From: Acidobacteriaceae bacterium
Lineage (GTDB): Bacteria > Acidobacteriota > Terriglobia > Terriglobales > Acidobacteriaceae
DNA length: 64,000 nucleotides
Direction: 5' to 3'
NCBI GenBank assembly: GCA_030041435.1
Contig: JASHNW010000017.1
Coordinates: 1 to 64,000, forward strand
Positions 7,823 through 15,140 of this stretch are shown in pieces (position 1 is the stretch's first letter; each line of letters begins with the position of its first letter). The notes under the pieces are model-generated. The model was not told where the DNA came from. It worked only from the letters and a program-made list of their open reading frames with translations, and made no database searches. The translations under genes were made by a program, and so were the position numbers.

Positions 7823-8749
7823 ATGCGAAAGATCCTCGCTTCCCTTCCAGCGATTGGCGTGTTTTTGCTGCTGTGCCCCGCTCCGCAGGCGCACGCAGTT
7901 TCGAAGGAGATGATCCAGCTGCAGACGCAGGTGCAGCAGTTGCAGGACGCGGTGCAGCACCTGCAGACGTCTCAGGATCAGCAGCTGGCGGTGATGCAGA
8001 GCGTGATCCGGCAGATTGCCGACAGCGTGGGCAAAATGAACGACACGGTCAACGCGCTGCAAAGCCAGGTGCAGACACAGAGCCAGACGGGGGGCGGCAA
8101 GATCGATCAGCTCTCGACGCAGGTGCAGGGCATCAACGACTCGGTGGACGAGCTGCGGAGCCGGATCGACAAGCTGAATGCGCAGCTGCAGGCGATCCAG
8201 TCGCAGCTGCAGACGATGAGCGCGCAGCAGGCCGCGGCCCAGCAGGGCGCGCAGCCGGGTCAGCCCGGACAGCAGCCGGGACAGCCGGGGCAGCCGGGGA
8301 CAGACCAGACGCAGCAGCCGACGGCGCCGCCGCAGCCGCAGGCTCCGCCGGTGGCGCAGCTGTATCAGGGGGCGCTGACCGATTACAACGCGGGACGCTA
8401 CGATCTGGCGCTGAGCGAATTCAGCGACGTGCTGAAGTACTATCCGCAGGACGATCTGGCGGGGAATGCGCAGTTCTATCAGGGAGAAATCGCGTACCGG
8501 CAGCGGAAATTCTCCGAGGCGATCAGCGATTACAACACGGTGCTGCAGCAGTTCCCGGGCAGCGCCAAAGCGCCGGCGGCGCGGCTGCGCAAAGGCGAGG
8601 CGGAGCTGGCGATGGGGCAGCGCGACGCAGGCATTCGCGATCTGCGTGCGCTGATTGCGCGCTACCCGCAGGCGCCCGAAGCGCTGCAGGCGCGCAATCG
8701 CCTGAGCGGGATGGGCGTGAGGGTGAGCGCGAGGCCCAGCTCGGACTAG
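7823..8749 (+). CDS. cpoB: cell division coordinator CpoB / YbgF-like TPR protein
   Basis: A 308-residue periplasmic protein. The signal peptide ends near residue 25 (AHA). A Gln-rich coiled coil (~28-135) matches the trimerisation region of CpoB/YbgF; then comes a low-complexity Pro/Gln/Gly linker (~138-176) and C-terminal tetratricopeptide repeats (~180-300, e.g. LYQGALTDYNAGRYDLAL). In E. coli CpoB links TolA to septal peptidoglycan synthesis. The ATG at 7823 has GAGG at a good distance. It is the last gene of the Tol cluster here, 194 bases beyond pal. The longer Q/P linker is typical of non-enteric homologues. Confidence 0.87.
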   Translation: MRKILASLPAIGVFLLLCPAPQAHAVSKEMIQLQTQVQQLQDAVQHLQTSQDQQLAVMQSVIRQIADSVGKMNDTVNALQSQVQTQSQTGGGKIDQLSTQVQGINDSVDELRSRIDKLNAQLQAIQSQLQTMSAQQAAAQQGAQPGQPGQQPGQPGQPGTDQTQQPTAPPQPQAPPVAQLYQGALTDYNAGRYDLALSEFSDVLKYYPQDDLAGNAQFYQGEIAYRQRKFSEAISDYNTVLQQFPGSAKAPAARLRKGEAELAMGQRDAGIRDLRALIARYPQAPEALQARNRLSGMGVRVSARPSSD

Positions 8750-9097
8750 TCCGGACCGCGACCTCCGCGGAGCGTGACTCGGCCGGCAAGCCCGCCGGTT
8801 TTGAGGTTCGCATACGCCGTTTTCGCATGGTAACCAGCACCTTCCATTTTTCTCTTGACACCGAATTTGTGCGGAGTTAAGCCGCGTCAGGATACGAGAA
8901 ATGCAACGTTCACGCGGCGTTGACAAAGCGCGGCGCGAATCGCACAATCGGAGTTTCAGCCTGAAGCCATCGAACGAATGCAGGGACAGTATTCCTGCGC
9001 ATGGGCTTCCGATCCGACGGCGCCCCACGCGGTCCGGGATACCCAGGATGGCCACGGCAGACAACACACCGGACTACCGCAGGAAGGCCGCCTCGCA
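8750..9097. other. cpoB-purC intergenic region
   Basis: No complete gene is supported. It carries the purC promoter candidate (8920-8948) and a 17-codon frame (9048-9101) whose stop overlaps the TTG start of purC. Confidence 0.5.
8920..8948 (+). promoter_or_regulatory. candidate sigma70 promoter for purC-cvpA
   Basis: A perfect -35 TTGACA (8920-8925), a 17-base spacer and a moderate -10 CACAAT (8943-8948), about 150 bases upstream of purC in the correct orientation. Confidence 0.5.
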
Positions 9098-9997
9098 TTG
9101 AAAGCGCTGATCGAAACCGACTTCAGCAACCTGACGCTCTTCGCCCGAGGCAAAGTTCGCGACGTGTATGTGGCGGGCGACAACCTGCTGATGGTGGCGA
9201 CGGATCGCATCTCGGCTTTCGATCACGTGCTGGGCACGGGCATTCCGGGCAAGGGAAAGATTCTTACGCAGCTCTCGTTGTTCTGGTTCGATCAGCTGAG
9301 CTACATCGTGCCCAATCACCTGCTCTCGGCAAGCCCGCTCGATTACCCGGAGGAGGCGTGGCCGTACCGGGAGACGCTGCGGGACCGCTCCATGCTGGTG
9401 CGGCGCGCGGAGATGTATCCGGTGGAGTGCGTGGCGCGCGGCTACCTGGCCGGATCGGGCTGGAAGGACTACAAAGCGACGGGATCGATCTGCGGGATCG
9501 ACATCAGACCGGGGCTGTGGGAGAGCGAGCGGCTGCCGGAGCCGATCTTTACGCCGGCCACCAAGAGCCAGCAGGGCGCACACGACGAGAACATCAGCTT
9601 CGATCACATGGTGGAGCTGGTGGGCGGCGAGGTGGCGGAGAAGCTGCGCGAGCTGACGCTGGCGCTCTACAGCCAGGCGGCGGGCCACGCCGAGCGATGC
9701 GGGATCCTGCTGGCCGACACCAAGTTCGAGTTTGGCGCGATCGACGGCACAATCCTGCTGGCGGACGAGGTTCTGACGCCGGACTCGTCGCGGTTCTGGG
9801 ACGCGACGCGTCACCATCCGGGGAGGGCACAGGCTTCCTACGATAAGCAGTTCGTGCGCGATTACCTGGAGAACATCGGCTGGAACAAGCAGGCGCCGGC
9901 GCCGCATCTGTCGGAACTGGTGGTGAAGCAGACGCAGGAGAAGTACCTGGAAGCTTTTCGGCTGCTGACGGGCCGGACGTGTGCCCTGCAGGGATGA
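9098..9997 (+). CDS. purC: phosphoribosylaminoimidazole-succinocarboxamide synthase
   Basis: A 299-residue SAICAR synthetase, the ATP-dependent step of purine synthesis that ligates aspartate to CAIR. Family motifs present: GKVRDVY near the N-terminus, the ATDRISAFD nucleotide/CAIR loop, ECVARGYLAGSGWKDY, and DTKFEFG near the C-terminus. Length fits the long ~300-residue bacterial/yeast-type branch rather than the ~240-residue E. coli enzyme. The start is TTG at 9098, with AGGAAGG ten bases upstream; a longer frame from 8978 has no homology-like sequence. cvpA starts three bases after its stop, so the two are an operon. Confidence 0.95.
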   Translation: MKALIETDFSNLTLFARGKVRDVYVAGDNLLMVATDRISAFDHVLGTGIPGKGKILTQLSLFWFDQLSYIVPNHLLSASPLDYPEEAWPYRETLRDRSMLVRRAEMYPVECVARGYLAGSGWKDYKATGSICGIDIRPGLWESERLPEPIFTPATKSQQGAHDENISFDHMVELVGGEVAEKLRELTLALYSQAAGHAERCGILLADTKFEFGAIDGTILLADEVLTPDSSRFWDATRHHPGRAQASYDKQFVRDYLENIGWNKQAPAPHLSELVVKQTQEKYLEAFRLLTGRTCALQG

Positions 9998-10000
9998 GCG

Positions 10001-10537
10001 ATGGCGATTGTCGATTGGGTGATTATCGCGTTTCTGGTTGTATCGATTGTTACGGCGGCACGGTCGGGCCTGATTGTGGAGGTTTTTTCGCTGGCCGGCC
10101 TGATTTTGGGATTACTGCTGGCGAGCTGGGATTATCAGACGCTGATGCCGTGGGTAGGAAGATGGATCCACAGCCTGCCTGTGGTGGAAGCGATTTCGTT
10201 TCTGGCCATCGCGATCGGGGTGATGATCGGGGCCGCGCTGGCGGGTCAGCTGGTGCGGTGGTCGGCGAAGACGATCGGGCTGGGATGGGCGGATCGGATG
10301 GCGGGCGCGGTGTTTGGGCTGGTAAAAGGGTGCGCGCTGGTAACGATCGGGGTGATGGTGGTGGCGGCATTCTGGCCGAGGGCGACGTGGTTGCGCAGTT
10401 CGCGTCTGGCGCCGGGTTTTTTGTCGATGGCGCACCATGTTGCGGTGGTGGCTCCTCCGGATCTGGAGAATCGGATCCGCCACGGGGTTATGGTTTTGCG
10501 GAAAGATCAGCCGGAGTGGATGAAACCGGCAGCTTAA
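10001..10537 (+). CDS. cvpA: CvpA family membrane protein
   Basis: A 178-residue inner-membrane protein with four predicted helices (about residues 5-20, 25-42, 63-85 and 98-122) and a short cytoplasmic tail. The opening DWVIIAFLVVSIVTAARSG followed by EVFSLAGLILG is the CvpA/colicin V production family signature. In enterics cvpA sits before purF and affects colicin V export and envelope stress tolerance; here it is coupled to purC with a three-base gap, keeping the purine-operon association. Its molecular function is not settled. Confidence 0.88.
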   Translation: MAIVDWVIIAFLVVSIVTAARSGLIVEVFSLAGLILGLLLASWDYQTLMPWVGRWIHSLPVVEAISFLAIAIGVMIGAALAGQLVRWSAKTIGLGWADRMAGAVFGLVKGCALVTIGVMVVAAFWPRATWLRSSRLAPGFLSMAHHVAVVAPPDLENRIRHGVMVLRKDQPEWMKPAA

Positions 10538-10589
10538 TTGCGGGTTGAAGGAACATAGCAGAAACCAGGGCCGCACGGACTGGAAAAAT

Positions 10590-10607
10590 GCCCGGGAAAA
10601 GCCGGGC
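10590..10607 (+). other. hairpin before the Fis-type gene
   Basis: GCCCGG-gaaaag-CCGGGC is a perfect 6-bp stem located between the cvpA stop and the SD of the next gene. It could attenuate read-through or shape the 5' end of the downstream message. Confidence 0.4.
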
Positions 10608-10625
10608 TCATGAAAGAGGTTTCCT

Positions 10626-10904
10626 GTGAAACGCGAGCTGGACAGCCTTGTGACGCAAATGCACGCCGGCGGCATAACCTACGACGAAGCCGTGCGCGAG
10701 TTCAAGCGGCGCTTCATCCTGGAGGTGCTGGCCAGTCACCGGGGCAACCAGTGCAAGGCGGCCAAAGAGCTGGGTATGCACCGCAACACGCTGAGCCGGA
10801 CGCTGGTGGAGCTGAATATCGACCCCGGCCAGGTGAAGACGGGACTGCGGCGTCCGCCGCGCAGCGAACGGCTTGGCTTCGAGATAAAGCAGGGCACGCG
10901 CTGA
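10626..10904 (+). CDS. Fis-type helix-turn-helix DNA-binding protein
   Basis: A 92-residue protein whose centre (residues ~37-62) is the Fis/NtrC C-terminal HTH: NQCKAAKELGMHRNTLSRTL. Size and layout (N-terminal helix, HTH, basic tail) fit a stand-alone Fis-like nucleoid or regulatory protein, although the tail beyond the HTH is longer than in E. coli Fis. GTG start at 10626 with AGAGGT upstream. It lies 88 bases downstream of cvpA on the same strand and may be co-transcribed. Its targets are unknown. Confidence 0.85.
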   Translation: MKRELDSLVTQMHAGGITYDEAVREFKRRFILEVLASHRGNQCKAAKELGMHRNTLSRTLVELNIDPGQVKTGLRRPPRSERLGFEIKQGTR

Positions 10905-11060
10905 GAGCGCGGGGAAGATTTGCTGAGGATTTTTCGATGCCCGATTCCGGGCGATCGGCCCTGCCGTGTCTCCGATTCGCGCGGCAGCTTATACCCCAGG
11001 GGTCTTGTCTCTGAAGTTCCTTTCGTAATTCGACGCATCGAAGTGGCTGGAAAAACATCC

Positions 11061-11131
11061 GTCAGGGGCTGAAGCCCAACGTATTTTCAGGCGCTTACGG
11101 CACGACTGAAGTCGTGCCCTGATACAAAAGC
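11061..11131. repeat. dispersed double-hairpin repeat, copy B
   Basis: The best-preserved copy. Hairpin one is GGGCT-GA-AGCCC (11066-11077); hairpin two is GGCACGACT-GA-AGTCGTGCC (11099-11118), a perfect 9-bp stem. The order, the spacing and the closing CTGATACAAAAGC match the copies at 1859 and 4229. Intergenic, with no coding potential. Confidence 0.75.
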
Positions 11132-11176
11132 AAGGGAACATTCTTCAACGAACTTGAGAGACAGGACACTCGAGCT

Positions 11177-11968
11177 ATGAGCGATGTTGGCGCCCCGCGC
11201 GTCTACCTCTCCGAGGGCTTCCGCTGGGATGAGCAGCGAGCCTATCTGTTTGACATCGATGGAACGCTGCTACGACACCGCGACCGGGTTCACGTCGACG
11301 CTTTCTTTGCGAGCGTGCGGGCCGTGATGGGCCGCGAGCTGGCGCTGGACGGGGTGACGCTGTCGGGCAACACCGATCCCGGCATCCTGCGCGATGCGTT
11401 TCTGCTGGCAGGGGTGGAGGACGGCGCATGGCGGCCGCATCGGGAGGACATGCTGCAGGCGATGTGCGACCATGTTGCGGCGCGGCGAGCTGAGTTGATG
11501 CCGACGGTGATGCCCGGGGTCGAAGCGACGCTCGAGCATCTGGAGCGCAAGGGCGCGCTGCTGGGCCTGGCAACGGGCAACCTGGAGCAGATTGGCTGGC
11601 TGAAGGTGGAGAACGCGGGGCTGCGCTCGTGGTTCAGCTTCGGCGGCTTCTGCGACCGCTTTGAAGTGCGCGCGGACATGATCGCGCATGCCGCGGCCCA
11701 GGCGCGGGCGATTCTGCAGCTGGACGCGGGCGGGCACGAGCCCGGGCTGGAGGAGACGATCTGCGTGGTGGGCGACACGCCGTTTGACATCGATGCCGCG
11801 CGCGCGAATGGCCTGCCGACCATTGCGGTGGCGACGGGCCGCTCTTCGTTCGATCAGCTGATGGAGCACGGCCCGGCGGTATGCACGACAACGCTGGCGG
11901 CGCTGCTGGAAGCGAGCTTGCCGGAGCTGGCCGATGCGGGGGCGGAAGCGCGAGGCCATGCTTCGTAG
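11177..11968 (+). CDS. HAD superfamily hydrolase (phosphoglycolate-phosphatase-like)
   Basis: A 263-residue haloacid-dehalogenase-type phosphatase. Motif I is LFDIDGTLL (nucleophile Asp26, acid/base Asp28), motif II lies in GLATGN, and motif IV is VVGDTPFDIDAA. An alpha-helical C1 cap occupies about residues 35-120, as in Gph-type phosphoglycolate phosphatases. Its cytoplasmic location is inferred from the lack of a signal peptide. The gene end overlaps the start of the secretin gene by 11 bases, which implies translational coupling. The substrate cannot be deduced. Confidence 0.87.
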   Translation: MSDVGAPRVYLSEGFRWDEQRAYLFDIDGTLLRHRDRVHVDAFFASVRAVMGRELALDGVTLSGNTDPGILRDAFLLAGVEDGAWRPHREDMLQAMCDHVAARRAELMPTVMPGVEATLEHLERKGALLGLATGNLEQIGWLKVENAGLRSWFSFGGFCDRFEVRADMIAHAAAQARAILQLDAGGHEPGLEETICVVGDTPFDIDAARANGLPTIAVATGRSSFDQLMEHGPAVCTTTLAALLEASLPELADAGAEARGHAS

Positions 11969-13853
11969 CCTGGCGGCATGCGTCGCGCTGACGCTGGCCG
12001 TGGCCACCTGCGCGGCGGCGCAGGAGGAATCCGCTGCTGCGGCGGCGGTGACTCGGGCAAAAGCCAAAGAGCAGCACGTCTCCCGGCAGCAGCGGGATGG
12101 GGCGCAGAAGCTGTTTCTGGAGGGAGCCAGGGACATGGAGCGCAAGGATGTGCGCGCGGCCAGCGTTGCCTTCGAGCAGGCAGCCGGTCTGGATCCCGGC
12201 AATCGGCGCTATGCCCTTGCGGCGGAGGTTGCGCGGCAGCACCTCGTCGAGGGGTTGATCCAGCAGGCGGACAAGGACAGAATCCTGGGCCACGACGACG
12301 AGGCCCGGGCGGCCATCGCGGAGGCCTTCCGCATCGATCCGAGCGACCCGATGATCGCGCAGCACGCCGACGAGCTGGCGAGCGACAGGCTCGCCGAGGC
12401 GCCGGCGGTTCGCTCCGACGGCAATGGACTGGCAGCGCCCATCGTGCTGCAGCCGAAGCCGGGTAAGCGCAGCTTCCACCTGCACACGAACACGCGCGAG
12501 CTGCTGCGGCAGGTGCTGAGCGCATACGGCATCTCACCCACGCTGGACGATTCCGTGGGGGCGCAAACCGTCCGCTACGACGTGGACGACATCGATTTTG
12601 AGCAGGCCGAGAAGACGCTGGGCCTGGCGACGGGCACGTTTCTGGTGCCGCTCGACCCGGCGCGCGCGCTGGTGGCGAAGGACACGAAGGAAAACCGAGC
12701 GAAGTATGAGCGCCAGGCGGTGGAGACGATCTACCTGCCGGGCATGACGGCGGAGGACCTGACCGATCTGACCAGCGTGGCGAGGCTGGTGTTTGCCGCG
12801 GACAAAGCGTCGGCGACGCCCGGCCAGATGGCGCTGACCGTGCGCGCGCCGGTGGACGACCTGACTGCGCTGAACGCCACGGTGGCCGACCTGCTGGCAG
12901 GGCGGAGCGAGCTGCAGCTGGACGTGCGCATGTACGAGGTGGACCGCACCAAAGCGGTGGAGCTGGGCGCCATCCTGCCCAATCAGACGACGCTGTTCAA
13001 CGTCTACTCCGAGGCCTCGAGCATCCTGCAGAGCAACTCGAGCCTGGTGCAGCAGATCATTGCGAGCGGGCTGGCGGCGCCGGGCGACTGGGAGGCGATC
13101 CTCGCGATTCTGGTTGCTTCCGGGCAGCTCTCGAACAGCATCCTGACCAGCCCGTTCGGGGTTTTTGGAGGGGGCCTGAGCATGACGGGAGTGGAGTACA
13201 GCGGCGGATCGCTCAACATGCAGCTGAACTCGTCGGATGTTCACTCCGTGGACCAGATGCAGCTGCGCGTGCTGGACCGGGACGAGGCGGTGATCAAAGC
13301 GGGTGAGCGGTATCCCATCGAGACCTCGAGCTATTCGAGCCTCGGCGCCTCAACCTCGCTGGGGATTCCGGGACTGTCGACGGCGGGATTGTCGAGCACG
13401 CTGCAGAACCTGGGGGTAAATCTTTCCTCGCTGCAGTCGGCGGCGACCGAGGCGATTCCGCAGGTGCAGTATCAGGACATCGGGCTGACGCTGGATGTGA
13501 CACCGCGCATCGAGAGCCAGAGCAACCTCTCGCTGAAATTCGACCTGAAGCTCAGCTCGCTGGCCGGATCGACGATCAACGGCCTGCCGGTGCTGGACAG
13601 CCGCGAGTACCAGGCGATCACCTCTCTGGGCGTGGGCCAGAGCGCGGTGCTGGTGAGCACGCTGTCGCGCCAGGAATCGAACGCGCTCACCGGCATTCCG
13701 GGCCTGGCCGACATTCCGGGCTTCGCGGCCATGACGAACAAGGACACGAACGTCGATTACTCGGAGCTGGCGATCGTGATCACGCCGCATCTGGTGCGCC
13801 GGGCGCGTATGGAATTCGCCGAGCAGATGCACCCGATGCCGCATCAGCCGTGA
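11958..13853 (+). CDS. secretin-type outer-membrane protein with TPR-like N-terminus
   Basis: A 631-residue exported protein of the type II/III secretion and type IV pilus secretin family. Signal peptide ~1-22; helical TPR-like region ~40-130; STN/N0-like domain ~150-235; a further ring domain ~240-330; and a C-terminal secretin core containing VQYQDIGLTLDVTPRI and IPGLADIPGF, ending in ELAIVITPHLVRR, a hallmark of GspD/PilQ. I prefer the ATG at 11958, which overlaps the upstream stop; an in-frame ATG at 11934 adds eight residues. No other secretion or pilus gene is nearby, so its partner machinery is elsewhere or absent. Confidence 0.85.
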   Translation: MLRSLAACVALTLAVATCAAAQEESAAAAAVTRAKAKEQHVSRQQRDGAQKLFLEGARDMERKDVRAASVAFEQAAGLDPGNRRYALAAEVARQHLVEGLIQQADKDRILGHDDEARAAIAEAFRIDPSDPMIAQHADELASDRLAEAPAVRSDGNGLAAPIVLQPKPGKRSFHLHTNTRELLRQVLSAYGISPTLDDSVGAQTVRYDVDDIDFEQAEKTLGLATGTFLVPLDPARALVAKDTKENRAKYERQAVETIYLPGMTAEDLTDLTSVARLVFAADKASATPGQMALTVRAPVDDLTALNATVADLLAGRSELQLDVRMYEVDRTKAVELGAILPNQTTLFNVYSEASSILQSNSSLVQQIIASGLAAPGDWEAILAILVASGQLSNSILTSPFGVFGGGLSMTGVEYSGGSLNMQLNSSDVHSVDQMQLRVLDRDEAVIKAGERYPIETSSYSSLGASTSLGIPGLSTAGLSSTLQNLGVNLSSLQSAATEAIPQVQYQDIGLTLDVTPRIESQSNLSLKFDLKLSSLAGSTINGLPVLDSREYQAITSLGVGQSAVLVSTLSRQESNALTGIPGLADIPGFAAMTNKDTNVDYSELAIVITPHLVRRARMEFAEQMHPMPHQP

Positions 13854-13893
13854 CCGGCGTCACTTTCGATGCGGCGGCGGCGGAGATAGAGTT

Positions 13894-14280
13894 GTGGCAG
13901 TGAATGGCCGCTTCCATCTCCGCACCCGGCACTCGATGCATGGCGGCATGCGGTGCGCGGTGGCTCTGGCGCTGACCCTGACATGGATGACGACGGCAGT
14001 TGCAGCCTGCGCGGCAGTGACGCCCGCGATGCGCTGCCACGGCATCGACATGCCGTGCTGCCCGCCTTCGGGCGCGAACCATGCGCGCTGCGCCGCGGCA
14101 CAGTGCACCGAGCAAATCCCGCAGAAAGCGGAGACGGCGCCTCAGGCGCCGGTGCTGCAGCCCTCCTCCACGATGCGGTCCCCTGCAACACTGCAGGGGG
14201 CTGCTGGGATCCGCGAGCTGGCTTCGGGCCTGCGCTTCCAGGCTCAGGTCTTTCGACTAAAAGACGATTTCCGCATCTAG
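13894..14280 (+). CDS. small secreted Cys-rich hypothetical protein
   Basis: A 128-residue protein that I do not recognise by family. Residues ~20-38 form a signal-peptide-like hydrophobic stretch ending AVAAC; an internal ATG at residue 19 could be the real start. The mature part has closely spaced Cys/His ligands (CHGIDMPCCPP, then CAAAQC), followed by a Pro/Gln-rich tail without Cys. This looks like a soft-metal-binding exported protein, but that is inference. GTG start at 13894, 41 bases after the secretin gene; the metallothionein-like peptide gene follows 81 bases later on the same strand. Confidence 0.55.
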   Translation: MAVNGRFHLRTRHSMHGGMRCAVALALTLTWMTTAVAACAAVTPAMRCHGIDMPCCPPSGANHARCAAAQCTEQIPQKAETAPQAPVLQPSSTMRSPATLQGAAGIRELASGLRFQAQVFRLKDDFRI

Positions 14281-14361
14281 ACCTCGACGTGTGTCTCGCG
14301 CTCGATGGCGTGCGCCTGTGCGCACGCACGCCCGAACCTTCACACGGAAAGGAATCCGATC

Positions 14362-14541
14362 ATGAAATCGAAAATGATGGCTCTGTTTGCCGTTTCGCTG
14401 TTCTCCCTGTCCGCACTGGCGGCCACCGGCGCGAGCTGCTGCGGGAAGAAGGCGCAGTGTTGCCCGGGAAGCTGCTGCACGGCTGATTGCTGCCAGCAGA
14501 CCAGCTCGTGCTGCCCCGGCGATTGCTGCGCACACAAGTAA
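14362..14541 (+). CDS. exported metallothionein-like peptide with six CC pairs
   Basis: A 59-residue precursor. Residues 1-20 make a clean signal peptide ending ALA; the remaining ~38 residues carry twelve cysteines, all as CC pairs (ASCCGKK, QCCPGS, SCCTAD, DCCQQT, SCCPGD, DCCAHK), spaced five to seven residues apart. This density is comparable to metallothioneins, but adjacent-pair spacing plus a secretion signal is unlike the cytoplasmic bacterial SmtA type. The ATG at 14362 follows GGAAAGGA at a good distance, supporting translation. A soft-metal or redox role in the periplasm or outside is inferred. A heptamer array begins two bases after the stop. Confidence 0.78.
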   Translation: MKSKMMALFAVSLFSLSALAATGASCCGKKAQCCPGSCCTADCCQQTSSCCPGDCCAHK

Positions 14542-14543
14542 AG

Positions 14544-14571
14544 CAGCGGATAGCGTGCAGGGAACAGGGTG
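14544..14571. repeat. heptamer array after the CC-pair gene (4 units)
   Basis: CAGCGGA, TAGCGTG, CAGGGAA and CAGGGTG follow one another without gaps, starting just beyond the stop codon of the CC-pair peptide gene. Confidence 0.65.
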
Positions 14572-14620
14572 CGGGGGTAGAGCGCCGCAGTCGAGCTGGA
14601 TGCCGGCTCGGGTGCGTCTT

Positions 14621-14648
14621 CCTGATCCCTGTTCCCTATACCCTGTCG
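14621..14648. repeat. inverted heptamer array before the phosphodiesterase gene (4 units)
   Basis: CCTGATC, CCTGTTC, CCTATAC and CCTGTCG are the reverse-complement version of the CAGGGTA-type units and end two bases before the ATG at 14651. With the array at 14544 they face each other across 49 bases. Confidence 0.65.
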
Positions 14649-14650
14649 TT

Positions 14651-15112
14651 ATGCTGATCGGCGTGATCTCCGACACGCACGGGTTGCTGCGTGCCGAGGC
14701 GATGGCTGCGCTCGAGGGCTCGGAGCACATTCTGCATGCGGGCGATGTGGGCGACCCGGGGATTCTGGATCGGCTGCGGACGATCGCACCGGTGACGGCG
14801 ATTCGCGGGAACGTGGATGTGGGCGGGGCTTGTTCCCTGCTGCCGGATACGGAGCTGATCGAGCTGGGCGGGCACGCGATCTACATGCTGCACGACCGGC
14901 AGACGCTCGACCTCAATCCAGTGGCGGCGGGACTTTCTGTCGTGGTCAGCGGCCATTCGCATCATCCGGCCATGCAGTGGCACAAGGGGATTCTGTATTT
15001 CAATCCGGGCAGCGCGGGACCGCGGCGATTCTCACTGCCGGTGACGGTGGGATTCCTGACGATTACGGAAGCGGGGATCGAGCCGCGGGTGGTGGAGCTG
15101 GTGCAGCGGTAG
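14651..15112 (+). CDS. YfcE/MJ0936-type metallophosphoesterase
   Basis: A 153-residue calcineurin-like phosphodiesterase. All metal-ligand motifs are present: ISDTHG (Asp8, His10), HAGDVGD, RGNVD and the late SGHSH. Length and order match the small YfcE/MJ0936 family, which in vitro hydrolyses phosphodiesters with Mn2+. The ATG at 14651 opens directly onto the first beta-strand (LIGVISDTHG); no good SD is visible because a heptamer array sits immediately upstream. Convergent with the dppB-like gene. The physiological substrate is unknown. Confidence 0.9.
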   Translation: MLIGVISDTHGLLRAEAMAALEGSEHILHAGDVGDPGILDRLRTIAPVTAIRGNVDVGGACSLLPDTELIELGGHAIYMLHDRQTLDLNPVAAGLSVVVSGHSHHPAMQWHKGILYFNPGSAGPRRFSLPVTVGFLTITEAGIEPRVVELVQR

Positions 15113-15140
15113 ACATGGGGATCCGCACGTGGGCCAAGAC

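Noticed and set aside
7691-9067. A 458-codon minus-strand frame over cpoB
   Set aside because: Arg/Leu/His-rich shadow of the Gln-rich coiled-coil gene; no start signal.
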